From NCBI GenBank assembly GCA_949372755.1, contig CASIBO010000001.1, positions 62,001-126,000 of the forward strand: DNA of 64,000 nucleotides, written 5' to 3'. Below are positions 9,021 through 17,415 of the stretch, piece after piece; the first letter of the stretch is position 1, and the number at the start of each line of letters is the position of its first letter. The translations under genes were made by a program, and so were the position numbers. The notes under the pieces were generated by a model. The model saw nothing but the letters and a program-made list of their open reading frames with translations. It was not told the origin of the DNA and made no database searches. Source of the DNA: UBA9926 sp018645765. Lineage in GTDB: Bacteria; Pseudomonadota; Gammaproteobacteria; Pseudomonadales; Azotimanducaceae.

Positions 9021-9545
9021 TCAGGCCTCGGCCACTCGGTCATCGCCTTTTAAATAGGCCGCCGAAAGCCTTTGGTAGTAACGCGCATTGGCGACGTTCT
9101 CATCAGTTTGATCTCGGGTTGCAATCAGCTTTGCCGGAACGCCGCCAATGACAGAGTACTCTGGAAAAACCGCGTTCTCGCGAACGATCGCCTGGCCCGC
9201 AACAATAGAGCCACGCCCGATCTTGGCGCCGTCCATGACCACCGCATGAATGCCAATTAGGCAGCCATCGCCAATGTCACACCCATGCAGGGTGACATGG
9301 TGCGTAATCGAACAATCCTCGCCAATCCGAGTGCCGGTTGAGACGCCCTCATGAATCATCACAAAATCTTGGATATTGCTGCGCGCACCGATATGAATCT
9401 CAAATTGCTCGCACCGCGTTACCGCGTAAGTCCAGACTGAGACCTCCGGACCCACGTAAACCTTACCTTGCAACCGCGCAGTTTCATGAATAAATCCCGG
9501 ATTATCGAGCGTGACATTTTTTCCAATTCCCTGCTGCCTGTTCAT
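9021..9545 (-). CDS. Left-handed beta-helix hexapeptide-repeat protein (gamma carbonic anhydrase-like / acyltransferase)
   Basis: 174 residues dominated by hexapeptide repeats ([I/V]-G-x-x-x-x), for example I-G-A-R-S-N, I-G-E-D-C-S, I-G-D-G-C-L, I-G-R-G-S-I. The stretch I-T-H-H-V-T-L-H-G-C places histidines where gamma-class carbonic anhydrase-like proteins carry zinc ligands. Very similar folds serve as sugar or amino-acid acetyltransferases, so both roles are possible. It starts at ATG 9545 with GGAGG a few bases upstream. It sits 52 bp upstream of the manC-type gene and 61 bp downstream of a phosphoribosyltransferase, all on the minus strand and probably co-transcribed. Confidence 0.8.
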   Translation of the reverse strand: MNRQQGIGKNVTLDNPGFIHETARLQGKVYVGPEVSVWTYAVTRCEQFEIHIGARSNIQDFVMIHEGVSTGTRIGEDCSITHHVTLHGCDIGDGCLIGIHAVVMDGAKIGRGSIVAGQAIVRENAVFPEYSVIGGVPAKLIATRDQTDENVANARYYQRLSAAYLKGDDRVAEA

Positions 9546-9606
9546 CCTGCCTCCCTAAATTGTCCATCCCTAACCCAAGCCCCCGGTCTACCATCACGCT
9601 ACCCGG

Positions 9607-10179
9607 TCACGCGGGATCTGCTTGCGCGCTTGCCAGAATAGCCGCCAACGTCGGACGGTGCGCTTTGATCTCAGCCGCGCTCAGCCCTTCTAAAGAATGA
9701 GGGTACTTCAGCCAAGCGTCGGTTTCATGGACGTAATAATCGGGTGCGCGATCAGTCTGATTTCGGCTCGGTTTAAAATAGGGCACCGCAATCCGAATAT
9801 CGGTTGGCGTGTTGCGCCGAGCCGCTATCGACAACTGATCAATTACGGCCTCAATGCTACGACCGGTGTCAAAAACATCGTCAACAATCAGCAACGCATG
9901 CTCGGCGCGAACCTGTCTAATCAAATAGTCCAAGCCATAAACCTGAACCTGCGCACGCTGATGATCGATCCCCACATAACTCGAGGTCCGAATCGCAATA
10001 TGATCCGCTTTCACCCCAAAACGCGCTAGAAACTCCTGTACAGCGATCCCCACCGGCACACCTCCGCGCCATATCGCAACAATAAAGTCCGGCACAAACC
10101 CATCTTTCGTCACCATCGCACCCAGTCGCCAGCTGTCTTCCAGCAAGGCTTGAGCATCTAGATAGCACTTGTTCGTCAT
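9607..10179 (-). CDS. Phosphoribosyltransferase, type I fold (Gpt/Hpt-like), copy 1
   Basis: 190 residues. The PRPP-binding loop is L-L-I-V-D-D-V-F-D-T-G-R-S, with the canonical D-D-x-x-D-T-G. An earlier W-R-G-G-V-P-V-G and the C-terminal Y-Y-V-H-E-T-D-A-W resemble xanthine-guanine phosphoribosyltransferases, where the Trp region stacks on the purine. It should salvage a purine base using PRPP, but the base specificity is not visible. AGGA lies about 9 bases before ATG 10179. It is divergent from a clear paralog at 10215, with only 35 bp between the two start codons. Confidence 0.85.
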   Translation of the reverse strand: MTNKCYLDAQALLEDSWRLGAMVTKDGFVPDFIVAIWRGGVPVGIAVQEFLARFGVKADHIAIRTSSYVGIDHQRAQVQVYGLDYLIRQVRAEHALLIVDDVFDTGRSIEAVIDQLSIAARRNTPTDIRIAVPYFKPSRNQTDRAPDYYVHETDAWLKYPHSLEGLSAAEIKAHRPTLAAILASAQADPA

Positions 10180-10214
10180 GCACGATATCCTGAACCTAAT
10201 CGAATGAGCTTATC

Positions 10215-10817
10215 ATGCTGTCAAATACCTTTCTCCAAGAGCACCAGATCATTGAAGACAGCTTTAGGCTCGGCGTTGAGGTCTTCAATTCTGGGTTTCG
10301 ACCCACGTTTATTGTTGGGCTCTGGCGTGGGGGCAGTACCGTTGGCATTTACTTGCAGGAATGCCTACAGACCCTAGGCATTGAAACCAACCACATCGCG
10401 CTGCGAACGGCTTATGCCGGACGCAAAGCTTACGAGGCTGATCAAGCCAGCCCGGACGTCAAAATTCGTGTCCATGGCACCCAATACCTGATTGAAACCC
10501 TCAATCACGACGACCGATTACTGATCGTTGATGATGTCTGCGGTAGCGGCCGTAATCTAGACGCTGTCGTTGATAAACTCCAAACCCGACTCCGAAGAAA
10601 CTGTCCAAATGAGATCAGAACCGCGTGCTTATTTCACCGACCCATGCAATACCCGAGCCCTTTGCCGCCGGATTATGTGCTGAAGACAGTGGATGGTTGG
10701 TTGACGCTGCCTTATGAGCTCAAGGGGCTGAGCGCGCAGGACCTGAAGGCGCATAAACCGGCATTTTTGGCCCTATTAAAAGAATATGATCTGACGCTTC
10801 CGGACGCCATTGACTAG
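10215..10817 (+). CDS. Phosphoribosyltransferase paralog with an altered PRPP loop, copy 2
   Basis: 200 residues, co-linear with copy 1: E-D-S-F-R-L-G, G-F-R-P-T-F-I-V-G-L-W-R-G-G, D-G-W-L-T-L-P, L-K-G-L-S-A-Q-D-L-K-A-H-K-P. The PRPP loop reads L-L-I-V-D-D-V-C-G-S-G-R-N instead of D-D-V-F-D-T-G-R-S, so the loop Asp and Thr are lost. There is also an insertion (A-Y-A-G-R-K-A-Y-E-A-D) after R-T. It may have a changed base preference, or bind nucleotides as a regulator as PyrR-like proteins do; neither can be shown. The stop lies 8 bp from the convergent agmatinase gene. Confidence 0.82.
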   Translation: MLSNTFLQEHQIIEDSFRLGVEVFNSGFRPTFIVGLWRGGSTVGIYLQECLQTLGIETNHIALRTAYAGRKAYEADQASPDVKIRVHGTQYLIETLNHDDRLLIVDDVCGSGRNLDAVVDKLQTRLRRNCPNEIRTACLFHRPMQYPSPLPPDYVLKTVDGWLTLPYELKGLSAQDLKAHKPAFLALLKEYDLTLPDAID

Positions 10818-10825
10818 GCCCCCGA

Positions 10826-11788
10826 TCAATCCCTGCGCTGCTGCTTCTGCCACGCTTTCAAACAAATAAAATCGTGGGCCAGCGTCGCCGCCGCGATGGC
10901 TGTGATTTCGCTATGATCATAAGCCGGTGCCACCTCAACCACGTCCATACCAATAATATCAATATTGCCTAATCCTCGAAGAATGGTCAGCGCTTGCAGG
11001 CTGGTCATGCCACCGGCAACGGGCGTTCCCGTGCCGGGCGCGTAGGCTGGATCCAGGCAATCAATATCAAACGTCAGGTAAGCTTTATTACGGCCAATCA
11101 CTTTTTGAATTTCAAGCACCGTCGCGCGCACGCCATTTTCCGCAACCCAAGGGCTCGACATCACGGTGAAGCCATAGTCATCTTCGCTGAAACTCCGAAT
11201 CCCAATCTGTACGGACCGCTTCGGATCAATCAAGCCTTCTCTTAAAGCCCGTAAAAACATCGAGCCATGATCCAGTCGCTTTCCATCATCCGGCCATGTA
11301 TCAACGTGCGCGTCAAAATGGATCAACGACAGGGGACCGTATTTTTTTGCATGGGCGCGCAACAACGGATAGGTCACGAAATGATCGCCGCCAAAAGTCA
11401 GCATGGTGACGTCTTCTTCAAGTAATTTTTGAGCGTGCGTCTCAATCACCTCGACAGCCTGATCGGGATAACCCGACACAAAACTCACGTCGCCATAGTC
11501 TGCGACTGCCAGTGTTTCAAAGGGATTAGAATTCAGCGGGAAGGCAAAGTCAGCAATTTCTGCCAATTGAACACTCGCTGCGCGAATCGCTTGAGGACCA
11601 AACCGAGCCCCCGGTCGAAACGTCGTCGCAAGATCAAAGGGCAAACCTGACACCACCAGGTCAGCCCCTCGAATATCTTGCGTGTAGGGCCGCCGCAAGA
11701 AGGAAAGCTGACCACTGAAGGTTTGCTGGGTGCTACTCGTACCCAGCAAATCCGGTCGTGCATGGCGTCGACTGACTCTGTCTATCAT
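10826..11788 (-). CDS. Agmatinase / guanidino-acid ureohydrolase
   Basis: 320 residues of the arginase-agmatinase (ureohydrolase) family. The binuclear manganese ligands are in G-G-D-H, D-A-H-V-D (D-x-H-x-D) and S/T-F-D-I-D-C-L-D-P, in the usual order, and the late G-M-D-V-V-E-V-A-P completes the family pattern. The expected reaction is agmatine to putrescine plus urea; guanidinobutyrase is the main alternative. ATG 11788 has GGGGAG upstream. The gene is last in a minus-strand run with PuuB- and PuuA-like genes, 38 bp after the PuuB-like stop if its start is right, which supports a polyamine role. Confidence 0.85.
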   Translation of the reverse strand: MIDRVSRRHARPDLLGTSSTQQTFSGQLSFLRRPYTQDIRGADLVVSGLPFDLATTFRPGARFGPQAIRAASVQLAEIADFAFPLNSNPFETLAVADYGDVSFVSGYPDQAVEVIETHAQKLLEEDVTMLTFGGDHFVTYPLLRAHAKKYGPLSLIHFDAHVDTWPDDGKRLDHGSMFLRALREGLIDPKRSVQIGIRSFSEDDYGFTVMSSPWVAENGVRATVLEIQKVIGRNKAYLTFDIDCLDPAYAPGTGTPVAGGMTSLQALTILRGLGNIDIIGMDVVEVAPAYDHSEITAIAAATLAHDFICLKAWQKQQRRD

Positions 11789-11819
11789 ATAAAAATGCTC
11801 CCCACTTCAAGAAAATGGC

Positions 11820-13127
11820 TTAAACGCGATCTAATGCGGCATAAAACAGCATGCCGGCCACCAATCCTGGCCAGCGCAGCCAGCGGCCACCCGGAAACTT
11901 CCGGTGTTTTAGATTGGCCAAGCAGTCAAAGCCGTCTGCCTGACCCTTAATGGCTTCGGCAATGAGATGCCCGCCCATATTCGCCATGGCAACGCCGTGT
12001 CCAGAATAGCCTTGACCATAGTAAAGGTTCTGTCCTAATCGACCAAACTTGGGCATCCGATTCATCGTGACTGATAAGGTGCCGCCCCAAGCATAGGGTA
12101 AATCAACATCGGCCAGTTGCGGATAGATCGCAAGCAACCGCTTGCGAACGACACGCCGAATGTCCTTCGGGAAGAAACGGGTATAGTTTTCGCCACCGCC
12201 AAAAATAAGTCGTTGATCCCCTGAGAGATGAAAATAGTTCACGACAAACCGAGTATCCACAATGGCCTCGTTCTTTCGGATGATCTCACGCGCCAAAGCA
12301 TCGCCCAAGGGCTCCGTCGCCACCATAAAATTATTGATCGGCATCTGATAGTCGTCAGGCTCACGGGCCAGACCATTTAAATAACCGTTACAGGCGAGTA
12401 CGACCTTGCCGGCTCGCACCCGACAGGTTGCTGTTCTGACCTCCATCAGATCTTCAGAAACCGACTCAAACCCCGTGACCGCGGCCAGTTCAAACAGTTG
12501 CGCGCCTTGGGACTCTGCCGCTTTTGCAAGCCCTTGCGCTAAATTGAGCGGATGCAGGTGACCCGCACGCGTATCCAGATAACCGCCAAAATAAGCGTCG
12601 CTTCCAATCCGGTCTGACACCTCAGCACGGCTCAGCGGGTGGCAATCATCATAGCCGTATCGCGCCTTTAGATGCGCTGTATGATCCCAAAGATCCTGCT
12701 CGTACCGCGCACGATGCGCGAGGGTTAACTCCCCGTCTGACAAGTCGCACGGGATCGAATATTGATCAATCCGCGACCGCACAAGGGCATTGGCCTCTAG
12801 GGACATTTGCCACAACTGGCTCGCCCAGGCGGGATCAACAATCCGCTCTAGGTCTTCCTGATCTTGGCGTTGCCCCATTCCAAGGACCCCGCCATTACGG
12901 CCAGAAGCACCCGAGGCGACTCGATATTTCTCAAGGAGCACGACCTTCAAGCCCGCTTCAGACAGTGTCAGCGCGGCAGAAAGTCCGGTATAGCCGCCGC
13001 CAACAATACAAACGTCGCAGTCTAGATCTTCGGTAAGTGTTGGACGTTCCGCCTGATGATTTCGAGAATCAAAATACCAAGACGACTCGAAGCCAACTTC
13101 CGGACGACCGCCCGCCCGACGACTCAT
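11820..13127 (-). CDS. FAD-dependent amine oxidoreductase, gamma-glutamylputrescine oxidase (PuuB) type
   Basis: A DAO-family flavoprotein. The N-terminal ADP-binding motif is D-V-C-I-V-G-G-G-Y-T-G-L-S-A-A, followed by V-V-L-L-E-K and G-A-S-G-R-N-G-G, which is typical of PuuB-like oxidases. The C-terminal G-Q-G-Y-S-G-H-G-V-A-M closes the FAD site. An open frame extends up to a TTG at 13187, inside the upstream gene, but the ATG at 13127 gives an N-terminus of usual length with GGCGAG upstream and leaves a 26-bp gap to the PuuA-like stop. The likely reaction is oxidation of gamma-glutamylputrescine to the aldehyde. It is directly downstream of the PuuA-like gene. Confidence 0.85.
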   Translation of the reverse strand: MSRRAGGRPEVGFESSWYFDSRNHQAERPTLTEDLDCDVCIVGGGYTGLSAALTLSEAGLKVVLLEKYRVASGASGRNGGVLGMGQRQDQEDLERIVDPAWASQLWQMSLEANALVRSRIDQYSIPCDLSDGELTLAHRARYEQDLWDHTAHLKARYGYDDCHPLSRAEVSDRIGSDAYFGGYLDTRAGHLHPLNLAQGLAKAAESQGAQLFELAAVTGFESVSEDLMEVRTATCRVRAGKVVLACNGYLNGLAREPDDYQMPINNFMVATEPLGDALAREIIRKNEAIVDTRFVVNYFHLSGDQRLIFGGGENYTRFFPKDIRRVVRKRLLAIYPQLADVDLPYAWGGTLSVTMNRMPKFGRLGQNLYYGQGYSGHGVAMANMGGHLIAEAIKGQADGFDCLANLKHRKFPGGRWLRWPGLVAGMLFYAALDRV

Positions 13128-13153
13128 AAGGTACTCGCCAGGATCAGGGCCAC

Positions 13154-14473
13154 CTACAACATGCTCCCTAGATAGCTCACTTCCCAAGAGGAAATTCGAA
13201 TGTTGTAATCCTGCAGCTCATTGCGCTTGATGGAGGCAAAAACATCTAAGAAATCTCGGGTCATCAATTCCGCCATCTTGGTGCTCTCATCCAAGTTGAC
13301 CAAGGCCTGATCCAAATTATCCGGTAGATTGGTCGTCAGTTCCCAGCAGTCTTCTTCACTCGCCGCCGTCGGCTCAATGGCTTCTTCCAGGCCTAGGAGG
13401 CCCGCAGACAGGATCGCCGCGATCATCAAATACGGGTTAGCATCGGCACCAATCACGCGCGTTTCAACCCGGCCTTCTTCTGGCGGCCCGTAGGGCACTC
13501 GCAGCCCCGTGGTTCGGTTGTCATAACCCCATTCCAAATTAATCGGCATCGATCGGTCCCCAGCAAAACGCTTGTAGCTGTTGATGTTCGGTGCAAGCAG
13601 CAAAAAAGCCTCTGGCAGATAGGTTTGAAGCCCACCAATAAAATGCCGGAGTGCCGCTGGCGCCTTTTCATCGACCAAAGCAAACAGATTTTCACCTTCG
13701 CCATTTTGCAAGCTGCAGTGCAGGTGTAAACCCGAACCCGGCAGCTCCGCTGATGGCTTGGCCATAAAACTGGCAAGATAGCCATGTTCCAGCGCGCACC
13801 CTTTCACTAACCGCTTCAGTAAGACCATTTGATCAGCGACGCCGAGTGCTGGACCGTGTTTCACGTTGAGTTCAATCTGGCCCGCCCCAACTTCATGCAC
13901 AACCGCGGATAAATCGAGCTCTGCCGCCGCGCTCATATCTTGCAAATAACTAACAAAGGGCCCGTAGCGATCGAGCGCATCAAAACTAAATGCCTCACCA
14001 CCAAACTCGTCTCGACCGTCAAAACCCGAGCCAGGCTCTAATTCTTGATCACCCCGCTTCGGGGCACTCATCAAATAAAACTCAATTTCCGGGGCAACGA
14101 TGGGCGTGACACCGCGCTCGGCATAGCGCGCCAAAACGCGCTTTAAAACATTGCGGCAATCATAAGGCAACGGGTCACCATCTTTGTCCGTCGCCTCACA
14201 GATGACCTGCCCGACCTCTTCTTCTTTCCAGGGCGTACGCCGATAGGTCGACCAATCCGGGCTGAGGATCAAATCTTCATCCTTCGGATTAAACGAATCC
14301 ATCGTCTCTTCCGCATAATTGCCGTGGATGCATTGAAACAAAACGGCCTCTGCCATTCTGGGTAGGTGGTTTTGATCGAGGGCCTCGCTTTCAACTGTTT
14401 TCCCCCTCGGGACGCCATTGGCATCGGTAATAAGTAGGTCGATCCGTTTAGCCAGACCTTCTGGTATTGTCAC
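13154..14473 (-). CDS. Glutamine synthetase family protein, gamma-glutamylputrescine synthetase (PuuA) type
   Basis: About 439 residues from GTG 14473. A glutamine synthetase beta-grasp and catalytic domain are visible: E-I-E-F-Y-L, E-V-G-A-G-Q-I-E-L-N, G-S-G-L-H-L-H-C-S-L-Q and R-V-E-T-R-V-I-G-A-D-A-N-P-Y-L. The frame is open to 14518, but the GTG at 14473-14471 has GGAGGTG ideally placed and overlaps the upstream stop as GTGA, so this start is preferred and implies translational coupling. The gene neighbours (PuuB type, agmatinase, aminotransferase) favour polyamine glutamylation over nitrogen assimilation. Related enzymes glutamylate other amines, so substrate identity is inferred. Confidence 0.85.
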   Translation of the reverse strand: MTIPEGLAKRIDLLITDANGVPRGKTVESEALDQNHLPRMAEAVLFQCIHGNYAEETMDSFNPKDEDLILSPDWSTYRRTPWKEEEVGQVICEATDKDGDPLPYDCRNVLKRVLARYAERGVTPIVAPEIEFYLMSAPKRGDQELEPGSGFDGRDEFGGEAFSFDALDRYGPFVSYLQDMSAAAELDLSAVVHEVGAGQIELNVKHGPALGVADQMVLLKRLVKGCALEHGYLASFMAKPSAELPGSGLHLHCSLQNGEGENLFALVDEKAPAALRHFIGGLQTYLPEAFLLLAPNINSYKRFAGDRSMPINLEWGYDNRTTGLRVPYGPPEEGRVETRVIGADANPYLMIAAILSAGLLGLEEAIEPTAASEEDCWELTTNLPDNLDQALVNLDESTKMAELMTRDFLDVFASIKRNELQDYNIRISSWEVSYLGSML

Positions 14474-15321
14474 TGAGTCACCTCCGAGGGCGCAGCCCTC
14501 TCTAATTCTTGTTCCCATACAAAGACATTTCGTTCAATAAATACAAACGCCACAATCCAAAGAAAGGCGTCCCAAAAATCTAAAAAAGAGCCTGCAACGC
14601 CCCAAAACGCGGCAAATAAAATCAACAAACTATACAACGCAATTTTTGTCGGCTTGATGAACGCCGTAACACGCGCAGGTAATTCACGCCGCAAGCCAAT
14701 GCGTACTTCAAATTCCAGCAAAATCACAATCAAAATCCAGGTCGCTGAATTACTCACGTCAACCAATGCCAAGCGCTTGATCTCGGCCCAATCCGTCAGG
14801 GTCACAACCCAAAGATCGTCATGGTTGACCAGCAGCGTCCCGGTTGTCGCCAGCGCGCTCGTTGCACAACCCGCAACCGTGAGCGGGAGAAACTCATCCG
14901 GGTCCACCATTTGCTGGTAACCGTAAGCGGTTAAATCGCACAAAGCACCAACCGATAACGGCACAACATTTAAAAGACTGAAGCCGTTCATCACGTACCC
15001 AATGAAGGCGAACACAATAAATCCGTAGCACAAGGCTCGAACCAAGATCAGCCAGCGGTTCACCGCGGGCGTCAGACGTGCATCGTCCAACTGATGGGTT
15101 TCTAACTCAAACATCAGCAATAGAACCACCCACGCCGTGGTATCGATGGTTGCGGCAAAGGCCTCGAGCACTGACGCGGCAGAGACCTCGGAACGAAGCA
15201 GATGTGCTGCTGCCTGCCATTCGTCCTGAAAAAAGAAGCCAATATTGGCCGTTAACGACAGGTAAACCGCTGTCTTGAAGACCGAAAACCAGCCCGGCCA
15301 ATACCGCAGGGACTGCATCAT
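14470..15321 (-). CDS. Integral membrane protein of unknown function in the polyamine operon
   Basis: 283 residues with about six or seven hydrophobic segments (for example F-I-V-F-A-F-I-G-Y-V, W-I-L-I-V-I-L-L-E-F-E-V, L-L-I-L-F-A-A-F-W-G-V). Acidic residues lie next to or inside helices: L-L-M-F-E-L-E-T and L-L-E-F-E-V form a repeated L-x-x-F-E pattern, which hints at an internal duplication. I do not recognise a family. The stop overlaps the PuuA-like GTG start (GTGA) and the start is 43 bp after the lipoprotein amidohydrolase, so it is firmly in the operon. A transporter, a permease subunit or a membrane anchor are possible; none is supported directly. Confidence 0.7.
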   Translation of the reverse strand: MMQSLRYWPGWFSVFKTAVYLSLTANIGFFFQDEWQAAAHLLRSEVSAASVLEAFAATIDTTAWVVLLLMFELETHQLDDARLTPAVNRWLILVRALCYGFIVFAFIGYVMNGFSLLNVVPLSVGALCDLTAYGYQQMVDPDEFLPLTVAGCATSALATTGTLLVNHDDLWVVTLTDWAEIKRLALVDVSNSATWILIVILLEFEVRIGLRRELPARVTAFIKPTKIALYSLLILFAAFWGVAGSFLDFWDAFLWIVAFVFIERNVFVWEQELERAAPSEVTQ

Positions 15322-15364
15322 GCACCCGCCTCTGGCGCCCAGTTGTTCCAGTTTGCACTATCAC

Positions 15365-17038
15365 TCATTTTGGATAGACCTTTTGGCCTTCGAAAAATGT
15401 CATCACAATTGGCACCTCGCCAATCTCTGAAGCTGCTACATCGAATAAATTCGCGCCCAATACAACAAGATCTGCTTTGTAACCCGGTTTCAGCCGGCCT
15501 GTTTGATTTTCTCGATGCGCAAGATAGGCGCCATTGATGGTGTAGGCCGCAATCATATCTGCCAAGGTTACCGCCTCTGAGGGGTTCAACGCCTGCGGCC
15601 TGACACCGGTGGGATCGCGACGCGTCAACGCCGTTTCAATCGCTAGGAGCGGGTTCATGGAAGAGACCGACCAATCGCTGCCGCCCACGATCCGCGCGCC
15701 AGCCAGGCGAAGTGATCCGATCGGATACATAGACTGAACCCGTTCCAAACCCACTGCCGGCAGATTGATGGTCATAATGTACTCATCGGGGAACGCCCAG
15801 AGCGCTTGAAAATTCGCGACCACCCCAAGCGCCTCAAACCGAGGATGATCTTCTGGATCCACCAGTTGCAGGTGAGAAATATGGTGACGCAGATCTTGCA
15901 CGCCATTAGCGTCTCGAGCCGCTTCCAAGGCATCTAATGCCAAGCGGACACCTGCATCTCCAATCGCATGAAACATCAACTGCACGCCGGCCGCGTCCAG
16001 CGCAACGACCTGTTCGGTCAATGAGTCGACTGGGGTAATCAACATGCCATGATCATGGCTGCCAGCTAAATAAGGCGACAACAAGGCCGCTGTTTCGCCT
16101 TCCAGGACACCATCGATGAAAATTTTTGCGGAAGATCGTCGAACGTTTTGATCGCTGTATCGCTCAGACACTTTGACGCTCGACAGCGGCGCCTGGTCAA
16201 AAAACGGGGCGATTAATGACATGGCCAGAACAAGTCGCAGGTTTAATGCCGCATCGGCATCCAGCGCGTCGAACGCTCTCGCATCGGATTCTGTGGTCGC
16301 GGCATCAATGACCGAAGTGATGCCCATTGAGTGCGCCAAGGCAACACCGATGCGTGCTGCTTTTAATCGGTCGTCGACGGTGACCGCTGGCAGCACCTTT
16401 TCAACCAGTAACATAGCGGACTCTCGTAGAACGCCACGAGGTTCTGCAAACGCATCGCGCTCAATGATGCCGTCTTTTGGGTTGGGTGTTTCCGCCGCGA
16501 TCCCAGCATAATCCAGGGCTGCGGAGGAAACCCAAGCAGAGTGTCCATCCGCGCCTCGAACAAACATGCGCCGCTTTGAATTGAGGTCATCAAGCAAGGA
16601 CTTGCTCGGGTTGGTCGACTCGAATAACGACAAATCCCAACCACCCGCAATCAGCCACTCACCCGCCGCGAGCGCCTCGTCACAGGCCGCTATTTTCTGC
16701 AACAGGCTGTCGACGGTACTTTCCGCTGATAGATCGCACCCCATCAGCTCTAAGCCGCCATAAACAAGATGGCTGTGGCTATCGTGAAAGCCGGGCAGAA
16801 CCATCTGGCCTTGAAGATCTAATTGCGCGCCTTCGTAATCTCGAATCAACGCAGCACTTGCGCCCACAGCTACAATCAGACCATCACGAATAGCCAACGC
16901 TTGCGCCCAGGGTTTGTCGTCATCTACCGTGTAGACGCTGGCATTTAGGATCAATAAATCCACTGGCTCACGTCCACCGCAGGACGCAAGATTGATGATC
17001 AATAGGCAGAGAATCATTCTCTTAAAATAAGGATTCAT
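15365..17038 (-). CDS. Amidohydrolase family 3 (YtcJ-like) lipoprotein
   Basis: 557 residues. The N-terminus is a lipoprotein signal: basic start, hydrophobic core and L-A-S-C lipobox with the Cys near residue 20. The metal-dependent hydrolase part has G-F-H-D-S-H-S-H, later H-A-I-G-D-A and H-H-I-S-H, and the C-terminal G-S-D-W, matching amidohydrolase family 3 enzymes. The lipobox predicts a membrane-anchored periplasmic or outer-membrane enzyme. It likely hydrolyses an amide or N-acyl compound. As first gene of the minus-strand polyamine run it could release amines from N-acylated precursors outside the cytoplasm, but that is inference from position. Confidence 0.82.
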   Translation of the reverse strand: MNPYFKRMILCLLIINLASCGGREPVDLLILNASVYTVDDDKPWAQALAIRDGLIVAVGASAALIRDYEGAQLDLQGQMVLPGFHDSHSHLVYGGLELMGCDLSAESTVDSLLQKIAACDEALAAGEWLIAGGWDLSLFESTNPSKSLLDDLNSKRRMFVRGADGHSAWVSSAALDYAGIAAETPNPKDGIIERDAFAEPRGVLRESAMLLVEKVLPAVTVDDRLKAARIGVALAHSMGITSVIDAATTESDARAFDALDADAALNLRLVLAMSLIAPFFDQAPLSSVKVSERYSDQNVRRSSAKIFIDGVLEGETAALLSPYLAGSHDHGMLITPVDSLTEQVVALDAAGVQLMFHAIGDAGVRLALDALEAARDANGVQDLRHHISHLQLVDPEDHPRFEALGVVANFQALWAFPDEYIMTINLPAVGLERVQSMYPIGSLRLAGARIVGGSDWSVSSMNPLLAIETALTRRDPTGVRPQALNPSEAVTLADMIAAYTINGAYLAHRENQTGRLKPGYKADLVVLGANLFDVAASEIGEVPIVMTFFEGQKVYPK

Positions 17039-17415
17039 TCGAAACCAGAGCAGTTTTAGCGCTCCCCCCCTGGTTCTTTGATCAAGTTTTGAGGCCTAGT
17101 GGATACCGGGCACAGCGATTTCATGGAAATTTCCTTTGTTGCCTGAAATTATGACCGCGCTTGAGGATCTGTCAAGGTCTTCTGCTTGATCCTGGTGACT
17201 TGACCCGGTTTCACACAGAGCGCTAATGTACCCAGTTGTACACGACAGGGTTTACAACCGGAAAGCAAACGGCGGTACCTTTGGTGCGTTCCCAGTTCGT
17301 TACAATTACACGCTCGGTCGAACGCGCCCTGATCCGGAGCGAGCAAATCCCGTTCACAGAGCATATGGACAGACTAATCAGCTTTTGAGCCTCTAATCCA
17401 CTAGGAAATCGCATC
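17039..17415. other. Divergent promoter region between the polyamine operon and the aminotransferase
   Basis: 377 bp between two divergent start codons (17038 minus, 17416 plus), so it must carry promoters for both directions if the six polyamine genes are transcribed as drawn. A run CCCCCCC near 17067 is the only notable sequence. I did not find a convincing -35/-10 pair. No gene is seen. Confidence 0.4.
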
